From DIGJ01 sp041739345 (lineage in GTDB: Bacteria > Bacillota > Clostridia > Lachnospirales > Lachnospiraceae): a stretch of DNA of 64,000 nt. The stretch is taken from NCBI GenBank assembly GCA_041739345.1, contig JBGSNZ010000038.1, forward strand, positions 62,001 to 126,000. Direction: 5' to 3'. Positions within the stretch are counted from its first letter, which is position 1; every line of letters starts with the position of its first letter. Below, piece after piece: positions 55,250-64,000 of this stretch. The notes under the pieces were generated by a model, which saw nothing but the letters and a program-made list of their open reading frames with translations, was not told the origin of the DNA and searched no databases. The translations under genes were made by a program, and so were the position numbers.

Positions 55250-55515
55250 AATATATCCTTCAATTATAAAGTTTCCCTCTGCTCTCGCCAATAGATTATC
55301 TTACGATTTCTTTGTAATATCCTAAGATAAACCAATAAAAAGCAGGCATAAGCCATATTTATCGTTGCGACGGCGGCAACTACTCTTGCATTTAATATCA
55401 GTTTAATATCAATATTACCATACCATTACTAGCACCAACTTGTGGTTCATTACACTTGGCGGTAAATACCCGTGACTGGACTTACACCAGCTAGATTAGT
55501 GCCATGCCTGGCACA
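55250..55515. other. Non-coding stretch, possible mobile-element end
   Basis: No coding sense. Near 55440-55510 it has GACTGGACTTACACCAGCTAG and the small palindrome GTGCCATGCCTGGCAC, a combination that resembles the 3' end of inserted elements in related genomes; the family could not be named. Confidence 0.3.
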
Positions 55516-55520
55516 CAAGA

Positions 55521-55554
55521 AAAGAACGGTGATGGAGTAATCCTACCGTTCTTT
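55521..55554. terminator. Terminator-like hairpin between the CPBP gene and the exported-protein run
   Basis: AAAGAACGGT pairs with ACCGTTCTTT around 14 nt, with a T run on the plus side. Confidence 0.8.
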
Positions 55555-55577
55555 TTGCTATCTTCTATAAATCTTCA

Positions 55578-56447
55578 TTATTTTACGTCAAATTTCAACT
55601 GTTCTTGATCTGGCTTGTATCCAAGATTCCCCCGTGTAAAAATGAGAATTGCGATTGAAAGAATACCCAATCCTATCGCTACCGGTAAATCAGTGCTTGT
55701 CACAATCGTAGCAGAAAAAAGTGGCAGAATCAAGCTAAACGTATTTATACTGGCATGCAATAACATAGCAATGAATAAACTCCCCTTTGTATGGTTGAAA
55801 ACCCAGGTCATAATTACAGCGATGGACATGACCAGCAACAGGAAAATAGGCAAATTAACATAAAGAATGGACAGGCTGGAACCCGGGCCGCCCCTTTGGG
55901 CCGATGTAAGAAAATGAGGCAAATGCCAAAAAGTCCACAGAATCCCGAGGAGAAAAGTCGCCCGCAGAGCGCCATATCGAGCCTGCATTCGCGGCAGAGC
56001 AAATCCACGCCAACCAATTTCTTCACCCAGCGGCCCACCGCCAAAGAAAATAATCACAAAGTAAATGATATATGCGACAGGAAATGAAGGTGAAAAACCC
56101 TGAAAGCTGGGCAGGGCTCCAGGAAGGATACTAATTCCGAACATCATCACCAGAGGGATTCCAAGCAAGACGAAGGCATACCAAAGCCAACCGACTTTAA
56201 ACATGCAAAAACGTTTTTTCATATTAAGCCAACCGTCTTTTCCTTCCGTTACACGGACCATAATATAGGCTGAAATGGCCGGTCCGACGAATGCGTTAAG
56301 TATAAAGAAAATTTGAAAATAATCTGTGTCAGGTAACACATTCCACTGAGATAAAATATAGGGAATAAGTATAATCCAGGAAAAAGCGTATGCCATAAAA
56401 AAGAACGAGAATAGTGGACGCTGACGCATAAAGTTTTGAAGTTTCAT
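55578..56447 (-). CDS. CPBP family intramembrane metalloprotease
   Basis: A 289-residue protein with about eight membrane segments. The catalytic motifs are intact: GEEIGWRGFALP (EExxxR), TFWHLPHF and a late HASINTFS. ATG at 56447 behind AAAGGAG. It lies 16 nt behind an XRE regulator and a DUF2975 gene, a known cassette type in Firmicutes. Confidence 0.92.
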   Translation of the reverse strand: MKLQNFMRQRPLFSFFFMAYAFSWIILIPYILSQWNVLPDTDYFQIFFILNAFVGPAISAYIMVRVTEGKDGWLNMKKRFCMFKVGWLWYAFVLLGIPLVMMFGISILPGALPSFQGFSPSFPVAYIIYFVIIFFGGGPLGEEIGWRGFALPRMQARYGALRATFLLGILWTFWHLPHFLTSAQRGGPGSSLSILYVNLPIFLLLVMSIAVIMTWVFNHTKGSLFIAMLLHASINTFSLILPLFSATIVTSTDLPVAIGLGILSIAILIFTRGNLGYKPDQEQLKFDVK

Positions 56448-56463
56448 GTAATTAACACTCCTT

Positions 56464-56679
56464 TCACATCTGTTTTTCTCTTTTAAATTCGAGAATGTCA
56501 CCAGGCTGGCAGTCTAACACATCGCAAATCGCATTGAGCGTCGAAAATCTTATGGCGCTCACCTTGCCAGTTTTAATGTTTGAAAGATTCACATTGGCAA
56601 TGCCTACCTTTTCAGCCAGTTCATTAAGTGATATTTTGCGATCCGCCATCATACGGTCAAGTCTCAGTATAATTGCCAT
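56464..56679 (-). CDS. XRE-family helix-turn-helix regulator (YozG-like)
   Basis: A 71-residue DNA-binding protein: ISLNELAEKVGIANVNLSNIKTG is the helix-turn-helix (shown in part), then AICDVLDCQPGDILEF. ATG at 56679 behind GGGGGAG; a GTG two codons upstream is less likely. It is the regulator usually found with DUF2975 proteins. Confidence 0.92.
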   Translation of the reverse strand: MAIILRLDRMMADRKISLNELAEKVGIANVNLSNIKTGKVSAIRFSTLNAICDVLDCQPGDILEFKREKQM

Positions 56680-56691
56680 TTGCACTCCCCC

Positions 56692-57228
56692 TTATAAAGT
56701 TTCATCTGACTGTTGTTGAAGTTCTACGCCATACTGGAAGATAAGTGAGAAGCAGAATAATACGATAGCCAATATATTCAGTTCATCGCTGAAATTGTAC
56801 AAAGTACCCGTTGCTAACGAGATGGCCTTTTTTATTGCAAAATCAACTTGCGGAGCTACGATGCTGTCTATCAAAAGAAGGATTGCAATCCTCCTCATGC
56901 CTTTGACGGTTTTTTGCGTGAAAGGCGAATACTCACGGCTTATATTCCTGAAAATGCGATTTGCCGATACCAAAATAGCTATGAAGAAACACTGGCTGGC
57001 AACGCCGGTCAGTAAATCCGTACCGATGCCCACATCATTCGCCAGCGAAAACGGCGAGATTATTTTTATACCTCCCAGTACGATACTGCTGACTTCCGGT
57101 GATGCAGTAAGCCATATGATTCCGATCGCCTCAAAGCATACTGCGACGATCATAGCGATATATAATATCTTCGTCAATATAGCGACTACTCTGCTTGTGA
57201 CTTGGATTTTTTTCTGTATAGCGTTCAT
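56692..57228 (-). CDS. DUF2975 membrane protein
   Basis: A 178-residue protein with four membrane segments, a DUF2975 pattern ending with ILAIVLFCFSLIFQYGVELQ. ATG at 57228 behind TGGAGG. First gene of the cassette, 12 nt ahead of the XRE gene. Confidence 0.85.
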   Translation of the reverse strand: MNAIQKKIQVTSRVVAILTKILYIAMIVAVCFEAIGIIWLTASPEVSSIVLGGIKIISPFSLANDVGIGTDLLTGVASQCFFIAILVSANRIFRNISREYSPFTQKTVKGMRRIAILLLIDSIVAPQVDFAIKKAISLATGTLYNFSDELNILAIVLFCFSLIFQYGVELQQQSDETL

Positions 57229-57439
57229 TTTAATAACCTCCATCTACTTATTCCATCTACTTATTATAGATAAAGCATAACAAACTAATTAATGTATGTC
57301 AAGTATAATTTAATGATAATCATTAAATATTTAACGAAATACTTTTTTCCTATCTCTACTGTCTACTGTCACTTAATAGCCACTACTTGCATTTGTTATT
57401 GCGCTTCTTTTCTTTGCTCATATCCTTCGTAAACAATTT

Positions 57440-58165
57440 TTGTCTCCCATGATGACCGTTATAAACCATGTCAAAAATCTTGATATTAATCTTTCTCCAA
57501 GCTCCCTACCAATGATAAACAGTACTGAATTTGCTAGTTTGGTCGAAAAGATTAATGAAATGCTTCAAAGGATTGAAAGCAAAAACAAGGCTATCCAAAA
57601 TGCAGAGTTACAAAAACATAAGGCAATTATCTATTCAATGAAAAAACAGATTAATGCTCATTTTACTGTTAACATAATTAATATTATTAAAATTCTGATC
57701 TCGAAACAAGATTTTGAAAAATCGATTGCCCTCTGTGACGGCTTATCCATGAATATCCGTTATAATGATAAGTTTATACCAGATTTCGATATTGATGACC
57801 GATTCATGGATTACAAAATCCCAAGAATGCTATTACAACCTATCATAGAAAATGCAATAGTTCATGGCTACAGAAATTACCAGCAAGACTGTAAAATAGA
57901 TATAAATGGTAGATTAGTTGATAATCATCTAGAAATCATTATTCGTGATTATGGCGAAGGTATTCCACCTTCCAAGCTCAATGATATGCACGCGAAGCTT
58001 TCCGAAGACGGAACCTATCCTTCTGGGATTAATCATATTGCCCTTTTAAATATTGATTGTAGAATCAAATCCTACTATGGTAAGAATACCGGTATAAGTA
58101 TAGTCTCATCCACTGAAAACGGTACTATAATTACCATGAAGCTAGGTGATTCCCTTTCCGTATAG
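57440..58165 (+). pseudogene. Doubly deleted LytS/YesM-type sensor histidine kinase fragment
   Basis: Only the C-terminal part is present. The His-kinase motif of the YesM type (QINPHFLYN) reads QINAHFTVN, and the segment between it and the N box is about 25 residues short. The N box (LLQPIIENAIVHG) and a glycine box (DYGEGI) are kept. The sensor, membrane helices and HAMP are missing. No ribosome site stands before the first ATG. Confidence 0.75.
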
Positions 58166-58256
58166 ACTTATTCACTAACGTATGCTTATTGCATTGTAAA
58201 AATATTCCTATTAATGTATACTTGCTCTATAAAAATTATGTAAAGGGGAGATTATT

Positions 58257-58523
58257 ATGTTTAATGATATCGGAAATACGATTGGCACTGCTGCTAAGAT
58301 TTTATTTATATTGAGTATAATTGTAGGTTGTTTCTGGACACTCATTTCATTAAATTCTAGTGGAAGTATTATTATACCTATTATTGTTGGTATTGGAGGA
58401 TGCATATCGTCTATACTTATGTATGGACTCAGTGTGATTATCGATAGAATAATTAGAATTGATGAAAAAATAGAAACTATTTTAAAAGGTAATGATGCTA
58501 CACATGCTTCTATAAATGAATAG
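58257..58523 (+). CDS. Small two-span membrane protein
   Basis: An 88-residue protein with two hydrophobic segments (about residues 13-32 and 37-58) and a charged tail (IDRIIRIDEKIETILK). AAGGGGAG precedes the ATG, so it looks like a real gene. Unknown function. Confidence 0.65.
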   Translation: MFNDIGNTIGTAAKILFILSIIVGCFWTLISLNSSGSIIIPIIVGIGGCISSILMYGLSVIIDRIIRIDEKIETILKGNDATHASINE

Positions 58524-58584
58524 CAAGCATATGAAATGACAAGAGCTGAACTTTATGATAAATTGAATGATTTAAAATTTAAAA

Positions 58585-58607
58585 TCCCCAGTTCAATGAA
58601 CTGGGGA
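58585..58607. terminator. Hairpin between the small membrane gene and the transporter operon
   Basis: CCCCAGTTC pairs with GAACTGGGG around 3 nt; A and T runs flank it, usable in both directions. Confidence 0.8.
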
Positions 58608-58634
58608 AAACTTTACTCATTAAAATCTTTTACT

Positions 58635-58778
58635 TCAAAGCTTTGCAATAAAAATTGTACTATAATGCTGTCCATTTAATATTCCGAAACTTACACCCAA
58701 CCTAACATGACCTTTATAGATAAGTTCATTATTCTCTTCCTCAACAATTTCCTCTAGATATTTCTCAGCAGCCTCGGC
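58635..58778 (-). pseudogene. 47-codon tail of a CAP/SCP-like gene behind the permease stop
   Basis: Directly after the permease stop (TAG) the same frame stays open for 47 codons and reads AEAAEKYLEEIVEEE, then HVRLGVSFGILNGQHYSTIF, which resembles the C-terminal strand of a CAP-domain protein. It has no start, so it is a joined relic. Confidence 0.55.
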
Positions 58779-61004
58779 CTACTTGGAAACATTTCGTTGA
58801 AATAAAAGATATGTTGCTGAAAAGTAGCACAGCAATACAATGGCAAATATTCCATAAACACTTATACAGCTTATAATAGCTTGATTTAATTTTACATAGG
58901 GAATATAACTTTCGTACCTCGTTATTAAAAGATATGCTAAGGTTATACCTGCTACTAAGGAGGCGAATAGGACAGGGATACCAAACCAAACAGACATTTG
59001 CTGGCGAATATATCGGTTGATTTGCTTCTTGTCCACCCCTAAATTGGCAATTGTGGAGAAGCGCTTTTTGTGTTCGGTGGCATCTGTGAGTTGTTGCAAT
59101 GCCAAAACCGTTAAGCAGATGATAATAAGCACAAGACTTGTATAGGTGCTTTCCAACCGAGTCATGAGCGAATTGGAAATTCCCTCGTTGATCTGGAGCG
59201 TTTTTAGACGGACAAATCCACTGCCTTGTTGGATAACGCCTGCATTGTCAAGCCATTCATCTAATTTTTTGTCTAAATCTACTGCAAATTCATAGCTCAG
59301 AGGTTTTGTTGTGTTTGCGGTATAATAGACCGTTGCAAGGGTGAGCGTATCACAAACGGAATCAGGCAAGATATAGGTTGAATCCATACCGCTTGTAAAA
59401 ATCCCCATGCCCACATTAATTTGATAGTCACCGCCCTCTGCTTTTGTCAGTTTATGCTTTCCGGCTTGAATATGCTTATTGTGTTGGTGATAATTTTCTA
59501 TTTTATCTTTCAAAACAGTATGGTACCAAGCTATGGCAAAACTGTTTTCAGACAAAGTAATTTCTTCATGTCCCGATAGTCTTAACAAGGCATTGTAGTC
59601 ACTTAATGAAATTGCAAGCGTTGGCGTATCCTTTTTCGCCCTTATATTAAAATCACTTTCATTTAAAAAATAAGTTCCTATATTTGCAGTACCAGTAATC
59701 TCATATCCGCCCTCTTTCAAACAAGAGTCAATATAAGAATAATCTAGGTTTGATTTAGGTAGTTCACTTATGCTATCATAACCACGATAAACAGAAAAAA
59801 TCTGCACATCATAAACCGTGCGTGCGTGTAGATAACCGTCTACCTGTCCTACTACGGTAGGCATCCATCCAAGCAAAACCAATGAGCCTATTAAAATGCA
59901 GCTTATAACAGACATGGTATTTGCGTTGGTTTTCATTTTTGAACCAAGCTGACCTAAAAGAAACAAATGATTGTATTTTAGCTTTATTGATTTGTTTTTA
60001 GCAACGGACAAAAGCCATGAAAGACAGGCAAAAAATGATGTAATACCGAATAAAAGCATACCGGCTGCAAGCAGCGTAGGCGCAATGACATAAATATCTT
60101 TAAGCACTCCGTTTGTTAATAATCCATTATAAATGGGTACAGTGCGTAGTATTAAAATACCACAAACGGTGCTTGAGATAGAAAGTATTGCAGCGAGCAA
60201 ATTAACTTTGTTTTTTGCGATAAAAACCGATATAAAGAAAACGATAGCCAAAAGCAGAAAAATCATTGTGGCGGTTATGCCTAAAATAACAGGGAATTTT
60301 GCGGAAGCGTTTAGATTTTTCCAAAAAGGTAAAATGCCATTTAAGTTTAAATACAAAATACCGATTGCTAGTAAAGCCCCAACAACTAAACTTTTTGATA
60401 ACATCTCCTTTATTGTCAGTCCACTTTCCGTTTTGTGACTGTCATACAGCATATCAATGATTTTGTGTTTTCTTATAATCCGTGCATTGCCCAAACTAAT
60501 GATGATAAAAATGGTCGCAAAAAATCCAAATGTCCAAGCAATGGTATCGGGGAAAACAGAAAAATAAAACTGATAATTTTCACCGAAGGAAGTCATAATG
60601 ATAGCACTTACTATCTGGGACAGCAATGTGCCGAGTACAATACCCAAACCAACTGCAATAAGCCCCATAATAAGCATCTCAATAAAAAACAGATAAGACA
60701 CTGTTCGCTGTTCCATTCCCATGATTATTTGTAGCGCAAATTCCTTTTTTCTACGTTTTATCATATAGCGGTTTACGTAGGAAATTAGAAAAACGAGAAG
60801 AGACGCAATCAGAGGAATGATAATTTTCATTTTGCTGGAGAAATATTCTAGATTCATTTGGATGGGCAGTCGGCTGTTATAAAACGGGCTTGTAATGGAT
60901 AAAAATCCATAAAACAACCCAACGGAAAGAATCAAGGTCAACATATAGATCAAATAATCCTTTGAGGAACGTTTTACGTTGCGCAAGGCCAGTTTAACGT
61001 ACAT
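58779..61004 (-). CDS. BceB-type ABC transporter permease (FtsX family)
   Basis: A 741-residue permease with ten membrane segments and the large external domain (about residues 330-560) between segments 7 and 8 that defines BceB-like transporters. YMIKRRKKEFALQIIMGMEQ is the cytosolic FtsX loop. The ATG at 61004 follows GGAGGTG. It overlaps the ATPase by 11 nt. It serves in sensing and resisting cell-wall antibiotics, together with the kinase. Confidence 0.92.
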   Translation of the reverse strand: MYVKLALRNVKRSSKDYLIYMLTLILSVGLFYGFLSITSPFYNSRLPIQMNLEYFSSKMKIIIPLIASLLVFLISYVNRYMIKRRKKEFALQIIMGMEQRTVSYLFFIEMLIMGLIAVGLGIVLGTLLSQIVSAIIMTSFGENYQFYFSVFPDTIAWTFGFFATIFIIISLGNARIIRKHKIIDMLYDSHKTESGLTIKEMLSKSLVVGALLAIGILYLNLNGILPFWKNLNASAKFPVILGITATMIFLLLAIVFFISVFIAKNKVNLLAAILSISSTVCGILILRTVPIYNGLLTNGVLKDIYVIAPTLLAAGMLLFGITSFFACLSWLLSVAKNKSIKLKYNHLFLLGQLGSKMKTNANTMSVISCILIGSLVLLGWMPTVVGQVDGYLHARTVYDVQIFSVYRGYDSISELPKSNLDYSYIDSCLKEGGYEITGTANIGTYFLNESDFNIRAKKDTPTLAISLSDYNALLRLSGHEEITLSENSFAIAWYHTVLKDKIENYHQHNKHIQAGKHKLTKAEGGDYQINVGMGIFTSGMDSTYILPDSVCDTLTLATVYYTANTTKPLSYEFAVDLDKKLDEWLDNAGVIQQGSGFVRLKTLQINEGISNSLMTRLESTYTSLVLIIICLTVLALQQLTDATEHKKRFSTIANLGVDKKQINRYIRQQMSVWFGIPVLFASLVAGITLAYLLITRYESYIPYVKLNQAIISCISVYGIFAIVLLCYFSATYLLFQRNVSK

Positions 61005-61761
61005 CAGACAAGTCACCTCCCAAATGTGTCATAACATCAAGGATTTTTCCAAATAGCTGCTTTCTGCTTTGATCACCCCGTAGAATTTCCGTAAAAATCT
61101 GACCGTCTTTGAGAAACAAGATTCTCTTTGCATAGCTTGCTGTAAAAGCATCATGGGTAACCATGAGAATGGTCGCACCAAGCTCTTGATTCATGGTCTG
61201 TATGGTAGTCAAAAGCATCTGTGCCGAACGGCTGTCTAGCGATCCTGTAGGCTCATCTGCCAGTATCAGCTTAGGGTTGTTGATCATGGCTCTTGCGCAG
61301 GAACAACGCTGTTTCTGACCACCGGAAACCTGATAGGGAAACTTATCAAGAATGGGTACAATATCAAGTCTTTCAGCCATCTGCTTCACACGAGGGTCGA
61401 TTTCCTCAACAGGTACTTTGTTAATGGTTAAGGCCATTGCAATGTTTTCGCTGATGGTAAGTGTGTCCAATAGATTAAAATCTTGAAAGATAAATCCTAA
61501 ATTTTCTCTGCGAAATCGAGCAAGTTCTTTTTCCTTGATTTCCGTAATATCGATGCTGTTGAGAAAAATATGCCCTGAACTGACAGTATCAATGGTGGAA
61601 ATACAGTTCAGTAGCGTTGTTTTTCCAGAGCCCGAAGCACCCATAATGGCGATAAATTCACCGTTTTGCACTTCAAAGCTGATGTCGTCTATTGCTTTGG
61701 TAATATTGCCTTTGTTTCCATAATATTTTTCACAATCTTCAATTTTTAAAATCTGATTCAT
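60994..61761 (-). CDS. BceA-type ABC transporter ATPase
   Basis: A 255-residue ATPase. Walker A is GASGSGKTT, the signature is VSGGQKQRCSCARAM, Walker B is LILADEPTGSLD, and the switch His is in VTHDAF. The ATG at 61761 follows GAGGTGAAG. The BceR-type operator lies 65 nt upstream. Confidence 0.95.
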   Translation of the reverse strand: MNQILKIEDCEKYYGNKGNITKAIDDISFEVQNGEFIAIMGASGSGKTTLLNCISTIDTVSSGHIFLNSIDITEIKEKELARFRRENLGFIFQDFNLLDTLTISENIAMALTINKVPVEEIDPRVKQMAERLDIVPILDKFPYQVSGGQKQRCSCARAMINNPKLILADEPTGSLDSRSAQMLLTTIQTMNQELGATILMVTHDAFTASYAKRILFLKDGQIFTEILRGDQSRKQLFGKILDVMTHLGGDLSDVR

Positions 61762-61825
61762 ATTCTTCACCTCACATTCATTCTAACGAATATGGCAATC
61801 CGATTGTATCTACTTTTCTTACAAA

Positions 61826-61847
61826 GTTCTTACAAAAATGTAAGAAC
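61826..61847. promoter_or_regulatory. BceR-type operator ahead of bceAB-like genes
   Basis: GTTCTTACA-AAAA-TGTAAGAAC, a perfect 9-4-9 palindrome containing TTACA-N4-TGTAA, the known BceR/PsdR consensus (TNACA-N4-TGTAA). It stands between the kinase stop and the transporter start. Confidence 0.85.
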
Positions 61848-61856
61848 TGCAGGGAT

Positions 61857-62870
61857 TTACTCCTGCACTTTCACAAAATCTCCTTTCGGAAAATAAAGCT
61901 CCACCCCTGTCCCTTGTCCGAGCTTAGATTTTACAGCAATACCAATCCCCAGCTTATCGCAAAGCCGTTTGCATAAAAATAAGCCGATTCCGGTAGAGCT
62001 TTTTCTGGTTCTTCCGTTTTCTCCAGTAAAGCCTTTTTCAAAAATGCGTGGCAGATCACTTTCTGAAATCCCAATGCCATTATCTAGAAGCGTTAAGAGG
62101 ATATACCCCTGCTTGGAACAGGCCTTAAATATTATGCTTGGCTCTTTTTCACAGTATTTAACTGCATTTGAAATTAACTGATTCAAAATAAACCCAGTCC
62201 ATTTTTCATCGGCATAAACCGTATATTCACAATTTTGCACTTCGACAGAAAGATGGTTTTGAAGCAGTAGCTGTTTGTTTTCCGCAACAGCGGTATGGAT
62301 CATTTCTGACAACAGCACTTCTTTTATGAAATAATCCTTTGCGACATTTTCACTTCTCGCATAATAAAGTGCCTGGTCCGTGTAATGGCTGACTTTCTCT
62401 AATTCTGCCATCAGCTTTCTGGTGATGTCGGATTTATTGTTTTCACAGATAAGGCTCATGGCAGAAATCGGTGTTTTCACATCGTGTATCCATTGCTCAA
62501 TGTATTGCTTGTATTCCTTACGCTCACGTTTCGATTGGGATACCTGTTCCATCATGGATTTATTGGCGGTTTTAAGAATATGATAATAAATTTGATCCTC
62601 TGTAAGTATCGGGCAGTCCATTACTTCGGAAATTAAATATTTTTTATCCAAGCTATCCAGCTGTGAAAGGATTTGCGTAAAATACCTGCTGCGAAAATAG
62701 TAACATACATGGATATAGATAGCGGCAATCAGAAACCATACAATGAACAGAATCAAGATAATTCCCATTTGTATATGAACAGCCGATAGGAATATCGCAC
62801 AGCCAAACATGGACAGAATATGGGTGATGATACCAGGGATTTGATCTTTTAAATAATCTGTATACTTCAT
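61857..62870 (-). CDS. BceS-type (intramembrane-sensing) histidine kinase
   Basis: A 337-residue kinase with two closely spaced membrane helices and almost no external loop (about residues 15-55), the BceS type that depends on the transporter for sensing. The His is in QWIHDVKTPISAM, the N box is LISNAVKYC, and G boxes are DNGIGI and STGIGL. It overlaps the regulator stop by 4 nt. Confidence 0.93.
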   Translation of the reverse strand: MKYTDYLKDQIPGIITHILSMFGCAIFLSAVHIQMGIILILFIVWFLIAAIYIHVCYYFRSRYFTQILSQLDSLDKKYLISEVMDCPILTEDQIYYHILKTANKSMMEQVSQSKRERKEYKQYIEQWIHDVKTPISAMSLICENNKSDITRKLMAELEKVSHYTDQALYYARSENVAKDYFIKEVLLSEMIHTAVAENKQLLLQNHLSVEVQNCEYTVYADEKWTGFILNQLISNAVKYCEKEPSIIFKACSKQGYILLTLLDNGIGISESDLPRIFEKGFTGENGRTRKSSTGIGLFLCKRLCDKLGIGIAVKSKLGQGTGVELYFPKGDFVKVQE

Positions 62871-63532
62871 ATCAAATACCCTTGACGGTGTTTCGTCTGG
62901 ATAAAATCTGTTATACCGATTTGCTTTAATTTTTCCCTAATTCTTGTAATGTTTACGCTTAGAGCGTTATCATCTACATAAAGCTGACTATCCCAAAGAT
63001 ACTCCACCAAATCTGCACGAGGAACGATCTTTCCGGTATTCCGGAAAAGAAACAGCATGATTTTTAACTCGTTTTTTGTCAGCTCAACCGACTTATATTG
63101 ATGTTCAATTTTACTGTTCTCCAAATGTAGGGTTACCTCTCGATATGTAAGAACCTCTGCGTGTTCCAAAGCATAGGTACGTTTTAGCAAAGAAGAAATA
63201 CGAGCCAGTAAAATCGAAGTATTATACGGTTTTGTAATAAAATCATCGCCGCCTAGCATGATGCTGTTAAGCTCGTCCATATCCGTGTTCCTGCTTGTGA
63301 CAAATACAATTGGCACATTAGAGAACGTGCGTATTTGGGAACAGATTTTAAAACCGTCTTGTACAGGCAAATTAATATCCAGTAAAAGCAAATGAGGATT
63401 GTATATTTTTACCTCGCTGATTATATTTGAAAAATTTTTTAGCCGGATGACTTCATAACCGTTGCTTTGCAAAAGTATTGATAATTCTTCCTGAATGATC
63501 GGATCATCTTCAATGACCATAATTTGATACAT
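62867..63532 (-). CDS. BceR-type OmpR-family response regulator
   Basis: A 221-residue regulator. The receiver domain shows IEDDP near the start, LLLLDINLP with the phospho-Asp and TKPYN with the Lys. The winged helix ends with VNITRIREKL. The ATG at 63532 is preferred: AAGGAG lies 11 nt before it, while the next ATG upstream is only 2 nt from it. Confidence 0.93.
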   Translation of the reverse strand: MYQIMVIEDDPIIQEELSILLQSNGYEVIRLKNFSNIISEVKIYNPHLLLLDINLPVQDGFKICSQIRTFSNVPIVFVTSRNTDMDELNSIMLGGDDFITKPYNTSILLARISSLLKRTYALEHAEVLTYREVTLHLENSKIEHQYKSVELTKNELKIMLFLFRNTGKIVPRADLVEYLWDSQLYVDDNALSVNITRIREKLKQIGITDFIQTKHRQGYLI

Positions 63533-63710
63533 AAAATTCATCACTCCTTTTTTCTTCTCAGATCTACAAATTCAAGTGATTCATCAGCTTATTTCGTTTC
63601 TATCTACTTTAGCTAATATCATTTTCCATTTTGCTAGAAACGTTTTCCCTTTGTTCAGGTAAATCCGTATTTTTCATCAATAGATGAATAACACGGAATG
63701 AATCATATTT

Positions 63711-63741
63711 AGAGCAACTTATGTTTACCTCAAGTTGCTCT
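63711..63741. terminator. Hairpin upstream of the bce module
   Basis: AGAGCAACTT pairs with AAGTTGCTCT around an 11-nt loop and is followed by TCTTT on the plus strand. It separates the module from the broken gene to the right. Confidence 0.75.
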
Positions 63742-63793
63742 TCTTTGATTGCTCAAAATAGGATACTTCACCAAAGAATTATAACACTTCTAC

Positions 63794-64000
63794 CTATTTA
63801 TGACCATCTTCGTCATAAACGTCGAAAATAGAGTCATCAACGTAACGAATTTCCAGCTCTACTCCCGCAATTTGTCCTCAATACATTTATGGATAGCAAT
63901 TCGGGTGCATATTTTTTTTAGATTCTCGATTGAATCTGCAATTTCTTCTTTACTCCGGTTAATGTAACATTCATCATGAAATTTTACAGTTGCTTCTCCG
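63794..64000 (-). pseudogene. Broken, partial reading frame at the right edge
   Basis: On the minus strand one frame reads ATVKFHDECYINRSKEE...CIEDKLRE and stops; a shifted frame continues GVELEIRYVDDSIFDVYDED to a second stop at 63794. The two together look like the end of one protein with a frameshift. The family is not recognised and the start lies beyond the window. Confidence 0.5.

Noticed and set aside
63620..63690. 22-codon minus-strand frame starting MKNTDLPEQ
   Set aside because: No ribosome site and no conservation evidence; chance frame in AT-rich DNA.
1..64000. tRNA or rRNA genes
   Set aside because: No T-loop GGTTCRANYCC in a cloverleaf context and no rRNA sequence was recognised on either strand by eye; a tRNAscan run would settle it.

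Overview
The window looks like chromosome from a low-GC, anaerobic Firmicute of the class Clostridia, most likely Lachnospiraceae (a Lachnoclostridium / Clostridium phytofermentans-like organism). The evidence is the strongly AT-rich code with AGGAGG-type ribosome sites, the SCIFF ranthipeptide next to secDF, yajC and tgt, a fused SecDF, a Clostridial glp operon under a GlpP antiterminator, AdhE, FeoAB with a Fur box, DUF368, TIGR04086 and BspA-like leucine-rich repeat proteins. The species call is inference from content only; no search was run. No tRNA, rRNA or CRISPR array was seen.

Layout. 1-8.3 kb: protein-export and queuosine block on the minus strand (SecDF running off the left edge, SCIFF maturase and peptide, TIGR04086 protein, then YajC and Tgt). 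It is interrupted by an alpha/beta hydrolase, a plus-strand PHP phosphoesterase and the dead 3' end of an IS transposase. 8.4-13.6 kb: a GGDEF-EAL protein, an HPr-like protein, a C39 peptidase and an anchored hypothetical protein. 13.6-19.1 kb: glycerol operon glpP - antitermination hairpin - FAD glycerol-3-phosphate oxidoreductase - FAD/NAD oxidoreductase - DUF1667 - glpK, with a T-box remnant just behind glpK. 19.2-22.8 kb: feoAB with a Fur box, and a divergent RACo-like ATPase. 22.8-27 kb: lipoprotein, QueH, and a sigma/anti-sigma/membrane-protein operon. 27-31 kb: AdhE and DUF368. 31-37 kb: MBL-fold lipoprotein, homoserine dehydrogenase with a divergent LysR regulator, a DnaA paralogue lacking domains I-II beside a small basic protein, nitroreductase and DUF3788. 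37-41.8 kb: amtB-glnK with a short terminator-bearing leader, and a large PEP/pyruvate-binding protein.

41.8-58.6 kb is the accessory part. It holds small membrane proteins with a LytTR regulator, an ECF sigma/anti-sigma pair, truncated GH18 genes, a CTP-synthase-like amidotransferase, a lysis cassette with an intact endolysin and a broken holin, an IS4-like transposase relic, and a 5.6-kb run of exported proteins (FN3, leucine-rich repeat, Ig-like). These are followed by a DUF2975-XRE-CPBP cassette and a doubly deleted histidine kinase. A hairpin repeat occurs three times (43.5, 46.2 and 49.2 kb), and relics of LytTR, GH18, holin and transposase genes show repeated duplication and decay. 58.8-63.5 kb is a complete BceRSAB-type peptide-resistance module with a perfect operator in front of the transporter genes. 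The right edge cuts a broken, unidentified reading frame.

The items most worth following are the DnaA paralogue and its neighbour, the T-box fragment that governs no obvious amino-acid gene, the apparently leaderless glpP promoter, the three-copy hairpin repeat, and the 25-codon reading frame ahead of the exported-protein run.
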